In this document: positions 1 through 7,431 of the stretch, one piece after another | Layout: each line of letters begins with the position of its first letter | Numbering within the stretch: the first letter of the stretch is position 1 | Assembly: GCA_045617625.1 (NCBI GenBank) | Contig: JAZLJA010000011.1 | Location: 1-31,914 of the forward strand | Direction: 5' to 3' | Origin: Firm-04 sp045617625 | GTDB taxonomy: Bacteria; Bacillota; Clostridia; Oscillospirales; Ruminococcaceae | Length of the DNA stretch: 31,914 nt | Notes under the pieces: generated by a model | Told to the model about the DNA's origin: nothing | Seen by the model: only the letters and a program-made list of their open reading frames with translations | Databases searched by the model: none | Program-made: the position numbers and the translations under genes

Positions 1-216
1 CTGGTGAACCAGTTGTCATGCCAATGGCACGGCTGGGCAGCTACGTGCGGATCGGATAAACGCTGAAAGCATCTAAGCGTGAAGCCGTCCTCAAGATAAG
101 ATATCCCATCACTTCAAGTGAGTAAGACCCCTCAAAGACTAAGAGGTTGATAGGCGCAAGGTGTAAGCATGGTGACATGTTCAGCCAGCGCGTACTAATC
201 GGTCGAGGGCTTTTCC
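1..216 (+). rRNA. 23S ribosomal RNA, 3' end (5' part outside window)
   Basis: The sequence matches the conserved last part of bacterial 23S rRNA: GGCTGGGCAGCTACGTGCGG near the start, AAACGCTGAAAGCATCTAAG at about 59-78, and the terminal CTAATCGGTCGAGGGC at 195-210. The window opens inside the gene, so only the final ~216 bases are visible. The exact 3' end is estimated from the conserved terminal stem. The 5S gene follows about 80 bases later, in normal operon order. Confidence 0.95.
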
Positions 217-293
217 AAAAGTGAATGAAGATTACGCGATCCATTATGCTTGCTGTTTGGTTTTCAGGGTACCAAAAAAGGATGTAGGAATAC

Positions 294-412
<119 letters not shown>

Positions 413-413
413 T

Positions 414-440
414 CAGCCAGAGAGATTTTTCTCTGGCTGT
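414..440 (+). terminator. rRNA operon terminator
   Basis: CAGCCAGAG (414-422) pairs perfectly with CTCTGGCTG (431-439), with a T-rich loop between. The tail after the stem is only moderately T-rich (TTCCTATATTC). It sits immediately after 5S. Confidence 0.75.
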
Positions 441-452
441 TCCTATATTCAC

Positions 453-481
453 TTGATTTTTTTAGGGAACTGTGATATAAT
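453..481 (+). promoter_or_regulatory. sigma-A type promoter for tRNA-Gln
   Basis: TTGATT (453-458), a 17-base spacer and a perfect TATAAT (476-481). The predicted start point falls 1-2 bases before the tRNA 5' end, so the tRNA appears to have its own promoter rather than depending on the rRNA operon. Confidence 0.75.
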
Positions 482-489
482 ATCAACAC

Positions 490-564
490 TGGGGTATAGC
501 CAAGTGGTAAGGCACCAGACTTTGACTCTGGCATTCGTAGGTTCAAATCCTGCTACCCCAACCA
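490..564 (+). tRNA. tRNA-Gln (anticodon TTG)
   Basis: A full cloverleaf can be drawn. The acceptor stem is TGGGGTA (490-496) with TACCCCA (554-560). The anticodon arm is CCAGA-CTTTGAC-TCTGG with anticodon TTG. The T arm contains GGTTCAAATCC. The discriminator is A561, and CCA (562-564) is encoded in the DNA. Confidence 0.96.
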
Positions 565-602
565 AACAGCCTCGCTGACGAAAAATCAGTGAGGCTGTTT
601 TT
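565..602 (+). terminator. terminator after tRNA-Gln
   Basis: A 14-bp stem with one G-T pair is formed by 565-578 and 586-599, with a CGAAAAA loop and a T-run at 598-602. It begins right after the tRNA CCA end. Confidence 0.9.
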
Positions 603-664
603 CGTCGATTTGCCGAAAATGACACTCCTATTTCGACATTCTGTCCAGAATTTTGTCCATCTTG

Positions 665-693
665 TTGACAATCTGACGGTTTCGCGGTATAAT
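665..693 (+). promoter_or_regulatory. consensus sigma-A promoter for the AAA+/YbjN operon
   Basis: Perfect TTGACA (665-670), 17-base spacer, perfect TATAAT (688-693). It gives a leader of about 25 bases before the ATG at 724. No operator-like repeat is evident around it, which suggests strong basal expression. Confidence 0.88.
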
Positions 694-723
694 ATAAAAA
701 AGTCTACATAATGTGAGGCAGTT

Positions 724-2730
724 ATGAAATACGAGTTTATCATCACTTTTGATTCGCAGTGGCTCATGTCACAACGCGAAAATGACGTTCTTCCATCAGA
801 TTGGATTTGTGCTCGCGCACAGAAGGAATTTGAGTCAATGATCGTTTCCTACACCTGTTCGCTGGAGGAGTATTCTGTCATCATGGATGTGGATTCCGAA
901 CACGATGCTGACGATACGCTTTCGACGCTTGGCAGACTTTTACGCGAGCAATATGAGTTGGCTGACGATACGGATGCTTTTGTCATGCAGCGCAGAGAAC
1001 TTTCGACTGCACAACTCGAGCAGTCACTCGAAAAATCCGTCAGCATTCCGCAAATCGACTGCTTGGAAAATGAACCAGATCCCGACCGCGAAACTGCGCT
1101 TGACCGTATTCACAACCTCATCGGTGCAGCCGAGTTCAAGGAGATTGCCGATGAATGCTGCAATATTGCACCGCGGCTGCGCAGCAACAATCTGCTGGAT
1201 GCTTTCACACAGCGCGCATATTTAATTTCGGTGAACGAGGGATGCGGGCTTACCAAATATCTTGGACTGTTTGCCGAACTCATTGCCGAATGCAAACTGT
1301 TTTCGTTCCGCGGCAGCAAGGAAGTCGTGGAGGTGCGCTTGGAATCCCCGAGCGATAAAACAAACACGGATACGGTTTTTGCCGCCGCTTTGATGCTTTT
1401 TTCCGAGAAATCGACGCAAAAAATCATCTGCATCGACATTTCCGAGTGGATGACCAAAACCCATGATGTCGCTTTCCGCAATTTCCTGAAAGCGATCGAA
1501 GCACACGCGGGCAGAAATATCGTGTTTTTCCGCGTGCCGTTTGTCGAACGGAATGTGCTGAGTGATATTCGTGACAACATCAATGATATCTTGTTTGTGA
1601 AATCGTTTTCAATCGTACCGTTTTCCAACGACGAACTCATGCTGTTTGCCGAGAAAGCATTTGCCGAGCGCGGATTCACTCTCACCGATGCCGCACGCAG
1701 ATTGTTTCAGGCGCGGATCATCGAGGAGAAAAACGATGGGCGGTTCTACGGCGTCAACACCGTGCAGAAAATCATGTTGGAGGCACTCTATCTCAAACAG
1801 CTTTCGGATTGTGCAAACGACAGCGATGACAAGTGCATCACTGATTCCGACATCCGAGGGCTTGCAAATGTCGATTATGATGCATTGGCAAGCGGTATGC
1901 AGCAGCTTTCGGAACTTGTCGGGATGGAGAATGTGCAGAAGAAGGTGCTGGAAATCGTGGCGCAGATCGAGACTGCATTGCAAAACGACGGCATCGAATC
2001 ACCATGTCTGCATATGCGGTTTGTGGGCAGTCCGGGCACGGGCAAAACCACGGTGGCACGCATCATTGGCACGATCTTGAAAGAGAAAGGCATTCTGCGC
2101 AACGGCAGCTTTTTTGAACACGCCGGCAGAGACTTCTGCGGACGTTATATCGGTGAAACAGCCCCGAAAACCTCTGCGATCTGCCGCGATGCTTATGGTT
2201 CGGTACTGTTCATCGACGAGGCATATTCGCTTTACCGCGATACGCACCAGAACACAAACGATTACGGGCGCGAGGCACTCGACACGCTGATTGCCGAAAT
2301 GGAAAATCACCGCAGTGATTTCATGGTCATCATGGCGGGATATCCCGATGAAATGGATACGCTGATGCAGGGCAATCTGGGGCTGAAAAGCAGAATGCCG
2401 TTTTTGCTCGAATTTCCGAACTATACGCGTCAGCAGCTCACGGAGATCTTTTTCCACATGGCGCAGAAAAGCTTCCGATACGACGATACCTTTGCAAACG
2501 CCGTGCGGGATTATTTCCGGTCTTTGTCGGAGGAAGTGATCACGTCGAAGGAATTCAGCAACGGCAGATTTGTGCGCAATTTGTATGAACGGACATGGGG
2601 CAAGGCGGCACTGCGCTGTCAGATGCAGAATCAGCCATGCTGTGATTTGACGGTCGATGATTTCAGGCTTGCTGTGACCGATAATGAATTTCAGGCAGCG
2701 GTGGGCAAAAAACGCACCATCGGATTTTGA
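724..2730 (+). CDS. tandem AAA+ ATPase, CbbX/SpoVK type, with degenerate first module
   Basis: This 668-residue protein has a clear C-terminal CbbX/SpoVK-family AAA+ module (about 395-660): Walker A GSPGTGKTT (435-443), a pore-loop-like GRYIGETA (473-480), Walker B VLFIDEAY (494-501), sensor-1 MAGYPDE (537-543), and an arginine-finger candidate R557 in LKSRM. Residues about 125-360 look like a second AAA+ fold that has lost catalysis: NEGCGLTK (171-178) sits where a P-loop would be, IICIDISEW (234-242) where Walker B would be, and a lid-like stretch follows (PFSNDELMLF to about 355) that resembles the C-terminal lid. Residues 1-115 are acidic and unrecognised. No membrane segment is seen. Family members remodel protein complexes; the substrate here is unknown. 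The next gene starts 16 bases downstream, so its YbjN-like product may be a partner. The ATG follows a weak GTGAGG site. Confidence 0.9.
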   Translation: MKYEFIITFDSQWLMSQRENDVLPSDWICARAQKEFESMIVSYTCSLEEYSVIMDVDSEHDADDTLSTLGRLLREQYELADDTDAFVMQRRELSTAQLEQSLEKSVSIPQIDCLENEPDPDRETALDRIHNLIGAAEFKEIADECCNIAPRLRSNNLLDAFTQRAYLISVNEGCGLTKYLGLFAELIAECKLFSFRGSKEVVEVRLESPSDKTNTDTVFAAALMLFSEKSTQKIICIDISEWMTKTHDVAFRNFLKAIEAHAGRNIVFFRVPFVERNVLSDIRDNINDILFVKSFSIVPFSNDELMLFAEKAFAERGFTLTDAARRLFQARIIEEKNDGRFYGVNTVQKIMLEALYLKQLSDCANDSDDKCITDSDIRGLANVDYDALASGMQQLSELVGMENVQKKVLEIVAQIETALQNDGIESPCLHMRFVGSPGTGKTTVARIIGTILKEKGILRNGSFFEHAGRDFCGRYIGETAPKTSAICRDAYGSVLFIDEAYSLYRDTHQNTNDYGREALDTLIAEMENHRSDFMVIMAGYPDEMDTLMQGNLGLKSRMPFLLEFPNYTRQQLTEIFFHMAQKSFRYDDTFANAVRDYFRSLSEEVITSKEFSNGRFVRNLYERTWGKAALRCQMQNQPCCDLTVDDFRLAVTDNEFQAAVGKKRTIGF

Positions 2731-2746
2731 TTGAGGAGGAACACAT

Positions 2747-3268
2747 ATGGAACAGAACACGGAAGCTCAGATCAAGGTTGCAAAGCGAAATTATGATATG
2801 CTGTGCAGCACCTTGGATGCACACGAATTTACCTACGAAAAGGATGAAGAAAAGCTGATCGTTCAGCTGACGGTCCACGGCGATGATATCCCGATGGATA
2901 TGCTGATTTTTATTAACCCTGAACGTGAACTGATCACGCTGTATTCGAGACTGCCGTTCACTGTTGCACCTGAGCGCGTGATGGATATGGCTCTTGCGAC
3001 TTCGCTCATCAACGACCATTTGCCCAACGGCAGTTTCGATTTCTCGGATGTTTCGTGCAAGGTGGTATTTCGGTTGTGTCTGCCCTACATGGACAGTTTG
3101 CTTGGAAAAGGCGCATTTGAGTATCTGCTGTTTTTTGCGGCAAATCTGGTGGATGCGTATAACGACAAGCTGCTGATGATCGCCAAGGGCATGATGGATT
3201 ATGACCGCTTCAAGGAAATGGAAATGCAGGAAGATGAGGCGGATGATGCTGATGAAGCGTCAGAGTAA
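2747..3268 (+). CDS. YbjN-domain-like protein
   Basis: This is a 173-residue soluble acidic protein with ATG after a strong GAGGAGG site. The pattern is a helical start, a mixed alpha/beta core, a central MALATSLINDHLPNGSFDFS segment (about 82-101) and a C-terminal tail of Asp/Glu (about 160-173). It resembles the YbjN / type III secretion chaperone-like fold, whose members bind protein partners rather than catalyse. Match is by overall pattern only, with no active-site residues to check. The gene lies 16 bases after the AAA+ gene and ends before a strong terminator, so the two form a compact operon. Inference: it may be an adaptor or client of that AAA+ ATPase. Confidence 0.75.
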   Translation: MEQNTEAQIKVAKRNYDMLCSTLDAHEFTYEKDEEKLIVQLTVHGDDIPMDMLIFINPERELITLYSRLPFTVAPERVMDMALATSLINDHLPNGSFDFSDVSCKVVFRLCLPYMDSLLGKGAFEYLLFFAANLVDAYNDKLLMIAKGMMDYDRFKEMEMQEDEADDADEASE

Positions 3269-3290
3269 ACGTGCATAACAATATATAAAT

Positions 3291-3329
3291 GACGCGCAGG
3301 CTTTTTCACGGCTTGCGCGTCGCTTTTTT
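3291..3329 (+). terminator. terminator of the AAA+/YbjN operon (probably shared)
   Basis: An 11-bp stem with one G-T pair (3291-3301 with 3311-3321) is followed by a run of six T at 3324-3329. It lies between convergent genes. Read on the minus strand the stem is the same but the tail is weaker, so it may also serve the S41 peptidase gene. Confidence 0.9.
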
Positions 3330-5130
3330 ATTCTGCGTCGGGTTCGTTCGTATAGGCGGTAAATTCCTGTTCCCACCGAATGAATTCCATTCGTTCGTCA
3401 AGTTCTTTCTGCTGCCGATATTTGTTCAGATCTTCCCCGAGATATTCAAATGCATAGAACAGCGCGTAATCTTCGCCCCTCCGGTCGATCTGTTCGAGAG
3501 CCTCTTTCGTCAGTGGAATGCGGACTTCGGGAGCAAATCGTGTCGCACGCGCTGCATCGCAGTCGATTTTTGGTGTTCCGTCAGGCTGAAGATTCTGATA
3601 GATCGAATAGCACACCACAAAATCCGAATTGCTGAGCAGCACCTTGCCGCCGATCGGCTGTGATGCTCCGTTGGTCGGTGTCAGACCCATTGTCGTGATG
3701 TTTTCATACGGCGCAAGTGCATAGGCGATCTCCTCACCGCAGCTGATGCACCCCGTTCCCACAAGCACTGCGATCTCCAGCGAATCACTGATGCATTCGC
3801 CCGTGATCTCATACGTTTCTCCGTCGATCTCGGCAAGCAGTTTTTTCTCAGGTGAAAACAGCGAGGCAATTTCCGCGCCGACGAGCAGTTTTCCGCCTTC
3901 ATTGTTGCGCAGATCGAGGATCAGCTTCGTCATGCCGTTTGCCGCAAGGCGTTCGAGCTCCTCCCGCAGCTTCGGGAACGATTCTGATTCGTGGTTGATG
4001 CACAGATAGCCGCAGCAGTCGCTCAGCATGGCGACGCATTGCTCCTCATCCGAGAGATACTGATTCGTCACATTTGTCATGAGGTAGCTGCTGAATGCGG
4101 ATTCTGCATCCTCCTGAAATTCATTGCATTCAAACAAATCGCAGATGCGCAGATTGCGCTCGATGCCGTTTGCATCCAGAAATCCGATTTTGGTTGTGAA
4201 AGCTGCCGTTTGTGAAAGATAGAGCGGCTTGATGAACTCCTCGTTTTCCAAAAGTCCGAGATCGCCTGCGGCGGGCGGGGAAAGCTTGATTTGTGCGGCG
4301 GCGTCGGCAATGGGCATATCGTTCCAGCGGGTCAGAATGGTGCCGCTGCGCAGACCGAGTTTTTTCATGCGCGGGGTGAGGGCATTTTCGCTGCAAACCG
4401 CGGCATATTCGCCTGTGGAAAGCCGCATGGCACCGAAATGGATGGGGATGTCGGTGCTATCGCTCAGATAATCGAAATAGGTACGCAGGCTTTCGGATCT
4501 GCCGTTGAAGATGTTGACGTGTCCGTCGTGAAATTCCGTGATGTACTGATACAGTGCGTCAAGATAAGCGGTGTCGTCATTGGTTTGGTCGGCTTTTTCA
4601 ATCAGCGGCAGATATTTTTCGCGCAGGGCGGGGTAGTCGATTTGTTTCCACTCCGAAAGCGCGTAATTGCGCTCCATTTCCTCTGTCAGCGAGAGAAATG
4701 ATTCGGTGCGGCTTTGCCCCGAGAAATTCGCCGTGACAAACTGCTCGCTGTTTGTCCAGAAGCAGAAGTAATAAAAACAGCCTGTCACCGCGAGAAATCC
4801 CGCAGCCGTGCCGATGCGGTCAAGCTTTTTGCCGTGCCACAGCAGGGGAATCAGACCGCAGAAAAAGCAAGCAGCCAGGAACCCGTGATAAACAAAGAAC
4901 CATTTTCCGAAATTGCCGTGATAGTACGTTGCGGCAAGTTCCAAGGGGATGCAGAGCGAGGGCAGGCAGTAGAATATGTGCAGCAGTTTTGCGCTTTTGC
5001 CGTGTTTGATATCGCGGAAATGCAGGATTGTCAGCAAAAACAGATACAGCACAATGCAAAGAGCAATCAGAAATGAAACTGAATCGGATGTTATTTGTTT
5101 GCAGATCCAATGCAGGATTGTTTGCAGCAC
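3328..5130 (-). CDS. membrane-embedded S41 family peptidase
   Basis: About 600 residues. The N-terminal 125 residues contain roughly four hydrophobic segments (near 20-37, 50-68, 78-98, 106-124), after which a large S41 (C-terminal-processing/tricorn-like) protease domain should face outside. S41 hallmarks (numbered from GTG at 5130) are HDGH at 201-204, DLRNNEGG at about 406-413 in place of the usual DLRxNxGG, and SCGE at 463-466, matching the SAxE serine motif, with S463 the likely nucleophile. A PDZ-like region may lie near 255-290. Start choice: GTG at 5130 sits 8 bases after GGAGG, whereas an in-frame GTG at 5139 overlaps that site, so 5130 is preferred. The gene has its own consensus promoter, diverges from the PrsA-like gene and shares a terminator with the YbjN gene. 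Substrate unknown. Confidence 0.87.
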   Translation of the reverse strand: MLQTILHWICKQITSDSVSFLIALCIVLYLFLLTILHFRDIKHGKSAKLLHIFYCLPSLCIPLELAATYYHGNFGKWFFVYHGFLAACFFCGLIPLLWHGKKLDRIGTAAGFLAVTGCFYYFCFWTNSEQFVTANFSGQSRTESFLSLTEEMERNYALSEWKQIDYPALREKYLPLIEKADQTNDDTAYLDALYQYITEFHDGHVNIFNGRSESLRTYFDYLSDSTDIPIHFGAMRLSTGEYAAVCSENALTPRMKKLGLRSGTILTRWNDMPIADAAAQIKLSPPAAGDLGLLENEEFIKPLYLSQTAAFTTKIGFLDANGIERNLRICDLFECNEFQEDAESAFSSYLMTNVTNQYLSDEEQCVAMLSDCCGYLCINHESESFPKLREELERLAANGMTKLILDLRNNEGGKLLVGAEIASLFSPEKKLLAEIDGETYEITGECISDSLEIAVLVGTGCISCGEEIAYALAPYENITTMGLTPTNGASQPIGGKVLLSNSDFVVCYSIYQNLQPDGTPKIDCDAARATRFAPEVRIPLTKEALEQIDRRGEDYALFYAFEYLGEDLNKYRQQKELDERMEFIRWEQEFTAYTNEPDAE

Positions 5131-5151
5131 GCAGTTCACCTCCCTGCTGCT

Positions 5152-5180
5152 ATTATACCATGTGCGGCGGGGGCTGTCAA
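5152..5180 (-). promoter_or_regulatory. consensus promoter for the S41 peptidase gene
   Basis: On the minus strand: perfect TTGACA (5180-5175), 17-base spacer, perfect TATAAT (5157-5152). The predicted start point is near 5145, which leaves only about 15 bases before GTG 5130, with the Shine-Dalgarno sequence at the very 5' end of the RNA. The 170 bases between this and the divergent promoter hold nothing else I recognise. Confidence 0.87.
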
Positions 5181-5348
5181 TCTGTTGGCAGATGGGCAGC
5201 AGCAGCGAATCGGCGGGATGTACAAGAATTGATCGGGCATTTTGTCAATGATGCCGAGAAATATCGTTTTTGCCTGCGATCCTTCGCGGATGTGCCCTGC
5301 AAAATGTTACAGGTTCTTTGAAATCTTGTGAAAACTGGGAGAAAACGC

Positions 5349-5377
5349 TTGCAAAACCGCCGCTTGTGTGTTATACT
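5349..5377 (+). promoter_or_regulatory. promoter for the PrsA-like gene
   Basis: TTGCAA (5349-5354), 17-base spacer, TATACT (5372-5377). It lies about 50 bases before ATG 5432 and excludes an in-frame ATG at 5270, which is upstream of the promoter. Confidence 0.75.
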
Positions 5378-5431
5378 TGTGAAAGGGCGTGTGATGTCTG
5401 CCCGACCAAGAATGAGAGAGGATATTGCGAA

Positions 5432-6907
5432 ATGAGCAAACCGAAGAAAGTCAGCACGGATTATATCTCGGAGCAGGTGGAAAAAGCCCGCGCCGTGCAG
5501 CAGGAAAAGGATAAGGCAAAACGAAAGACGAAAATGAAGATCGCGGCACTTTGCTGTGCGGGTGCAGTGGTCATCGGTGCGGCATCCTATGCGGTGTTCA
5601 AGATCTACCGCAGCACGGGTGCGCATCTGCGGGGCATTGCCGTGGAATCCGACCATTACAAGATCACAAATGCCATGATGAATTACTGCATCGACAACGC
5701 TTATCAGGACTATCTGGAGAGCGTCAAGGGCAATACATCGGCAGAGCGTCCGATTAAGGGCAAATCGTTCAAGAAGCAGAACTACGGCGAGGGACAGACC
5801 TGGTTTGAATACCTCACCACAGTCTCCTGCTATACACTGGAGAAAACTCTCAAAATGTGCGAAGCGGCATATGATGCGGGTTATACTCTCACCGATGAAG
5901 CCGCTGCGGAATGTCAGGCAGAAGCCGATGCGCTGGATATGTCGAAATTTTCCGACGGTGTGCAGGTTTCGGATGCCGCGGAGATCATTCGGCTGAAACG
6001 GCTGGCGAAAGATTATGAGCAGTATGCGACAGAGCATATCGAAGTCAGCAGCGATGAACTGAACAGCTATTTTGATGCGCATTCCACCGATTATGCCCAG
6101 TGGGAGATGCTTTGTTTCAGTGTGAGCTGGGCAGAGGGCGATGCAAATTCCACTGAGCCGACACTGACTTACGACGCGGCGCAGAAAGAGATCGAATCGC
6201 TGAAAAATGCCAAGACGCCTGATGCGTTCCGCGGGGAGATGCGGCGCATTCTCACAGATGTGCGCAAAAAGGATTCCGCGACGGTGGATGCAATGGTCAA
6301 AGCCGCTGATATGCATATGACGGGTGCGAATGCACTGGTGGAAATTGCAGATTGGGTCGCGGCAGGCGCAAAGGTCAACGAGACTTACGCGATCGAATCG
6401 GAGAGCGACAAATACACGCAGGTGTATATGCTGACTTCACTGCCTGTCACTGACAAGGGCAAAACCGTCGATCTGCGCATGATTCAGCTTTCAGCAGGCG
6501 ATGACAAGAAAACGGCGCGTGAACTCGCGGGCTTGATTTTCGATGACTGGAAAAGTCAGGGCGGCACAGAGGCGAAGTTTGCAGAGCTTGCCAAGCGGAA
6601 TACCGTGGCATATAATCAGATGGCGAACGGTGGTCTGTGCATCGGATTTTCAGAAAACACGACGGATTACGGGACACAGCTGCGCGACTGGGCGATGGAT
6701 ACCAACCGCAAAGCAGGCGATACCGAAACCTTTGAGACGGACAACGCGGTGATTCTGGCATATTATATCGGCATGAACGATCTGCCTGCGGATAAGGCGG
6801 CGGCATATCAGACGCTTTACAACAACAAGCTTTCTGCTGTGAAGGCGGCGGGTGAGTTTTTCGATGTGTTTACGCATCCCGAGGTCTATAACAAAATCAG
6901 CTATTGA
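5432..6907 (+). CDS. membrane-anchored PrsA/parvulin-like protein
   Basis: 491 residues: a Lys-rich cytoplasmic start, one hydrophobic segment at about 36-54, then a long extracytoplasmic part. Residues about 70-230 are helical and SurA_N-like. Residues about 346-455 read like a parvulin domain: VDLRMIQLS, then a helix, FAELAKRNT (about 383-391), NGGLCIGF (about 399-406), LRDWAM, KAGD and a final beta strand AVILAYYIGM, matching the FAELAKxxS...GGxLGxF...GD pattern of PrsA. Residues about 232-343 may be a second, more decayed copy. Family role: peptidyl-prolyl isomerase/foldase for secreted proteins. Whether the isomerase residues are kept is uncertain, so it could be a chaperone only. ATG 5432 follows GAGAGAGG and the mapped promoter. 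Confidence 0.7.
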   Translation: MSKPKKVSTDYISEQVEKARAVQQEKDKAKRKTKMKIAALCCAGAVVIGAASYAVFKIYRSTGAHLRGIAVESDHYKITNAMMNYCIDNAYQDYLESVKGNTSAERPIKGKSFKKQNYGEGQTWFEYLTTVSCYTLEKTLKMCEAAYDAGYTLTDEAAAECQAEADALDMSKFSDGVQVSDAAEIIRLKRLAKDYEQYATEHIEVSSDELNSYFDAHSTDYAQWEMLCFSVSWAEGDANSTEPTLTYDAAQKEIESLKNAKTPDAFRGEMRRILTDVRKKDSATVDAMVKAADMHMTGANALVEIADWVAAGAKVNETYAIESESDKYTQVYMLTSLPVTDKGKTVDLRMIQLSAGDDKKTARELAGLIFDDWKSQGGTEAKFAELAKRNTVAYNQMANGGLCIGFSENTTDYGTQLRDWAMDTNRKAGDTETFETDNAVILAYYIGMNDLPADKAAAYQTLYNNKLSAVKAAGEFFDVFTHPEVYNKISY

Positions 6908-6965
6908 GAAGTTGTATCTGCGATGCATTTGAAATGGTGCTCCCATGATAAGCGGCTATCATATT

Positions 6966-7010
6966 AAAAGTTTTGGTCAAGCTTTTTCAAAAGCTTGCGG
7001 CGACGAAATC
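6966..7010 (+). repeat. dispersed intergenic repeat, type A, copy 1
   Basis: It contains AAAGTTTTGG, then CAAGCTTTT (6978-6986) and AAAAGCTTG (6989-6997) forming a 9-bp hairpin, then CGGCGACGA. The same plan recurs at 15948-16000 and 22745-22796. No T-run follows, so it is not a standard terminator. Confidence 0.75.
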
Positions 7011-7110
7011 CCCTTTCTCCTTACATAAGGTCAGGAGGGGGCATGGGGGAACCCCAACCAAGGGGTTTCCCCATATTTTATCGACAGGATGTGCCGGCGA
7101 TACATTCATA

Positions 7111-7186
7111 ATGGTGCTCTGCCCCAAACCTCGCCAAAGAGACACTTTTCCATTTGTCTCGCTTGCGCGACAAGGGAATCCCATAA
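7111..7186 (+). repeat. dispersed intergenic repeat, type B, copy 1
   Basis: It shares GCCCCAAACC, CGCCAAAG and GGAATCCCATAAT with copies at 22668-22720 and 27971-28030. This copy is longer in the middle, where GTCTCGCTTGCGCGAC makes an additional hairpin in place of the AAAGGGA/TCCCTTT stem of the others. Confidence 0.7.
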
Positions 7187-7295
7187 TAAAAACGGTGCGT
7201 GCTTCATTTTTCTGCCATGGGTTTCAATCACTGTACAAATTCACGGATTTTTTGCCGCTTTCTTTGTGAAAATCAAAGAAAATCACAAATCCCCC

Positions 7296-7324
7296 TTGAA
7301 AATTGTCGAAAAATGCGGTATAAT
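7296..7324 (+). promoter_or_regulatory. promoter for the MBOAT operon
   Basis: TTGAAA (7296-7301), 17-base spacer, TATAAT (7319-7324). The start codon is at 7432, so the leader is about 100 bases. I recognise no riboswitch in it. Confidence 0.8.
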
Positions 7325-7431
7325 AGCGAAAGATCATAAAGTGGAGAGTGCGCCCTTGCGTATTTCTCTGCGTAAAATAGAGAAAAATAAGCACAGAACA
7401 AAAGCAAATTGAAAAAGGTAGGAGCATCAAA

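Larger units (their letters stand above)
6908..7290 (+). other. gene-free repeat-rich spacer
   Basis: No credible coding sequence was found here. It contains one type A repeat (6966-7010), one type B repeat (7111-7186), and between them a GGGGG/CCCC-rich hairpin around 7043-7075 plus GAGGGGGC-type G-runs. The arrangement looks like a composite of small dispersed intergenic elements rather than a decayed gene. Confidence 0.6.

Noticed and set aside
5270..5431. N-terminal extension of the PrsA-like protein to an ATG at 5270
   Set aside because: That ATG lies upstream of the mapped promoter (5349-5377) and has no ribosome site.
5177..6316. Open frame on the minus strand opposite the PrsA-like gene
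   Set aside because: It overlaps the promoter region and most of a better-supported gene, and has no recognisable domain.
6966..7010. Type A repeat as a terminator of the PrsA-like gene
   Set aside because: The hairpin has no T-run after it, and the same sequence recurs at other places with conserved flanks; a repeat is a better explanation.
6908..7431. Remnant insertion sequence or transposon
   Set aside because: No transposase fragment, target-site duplication or long terminal inverted repeat was seen; only short repeats.
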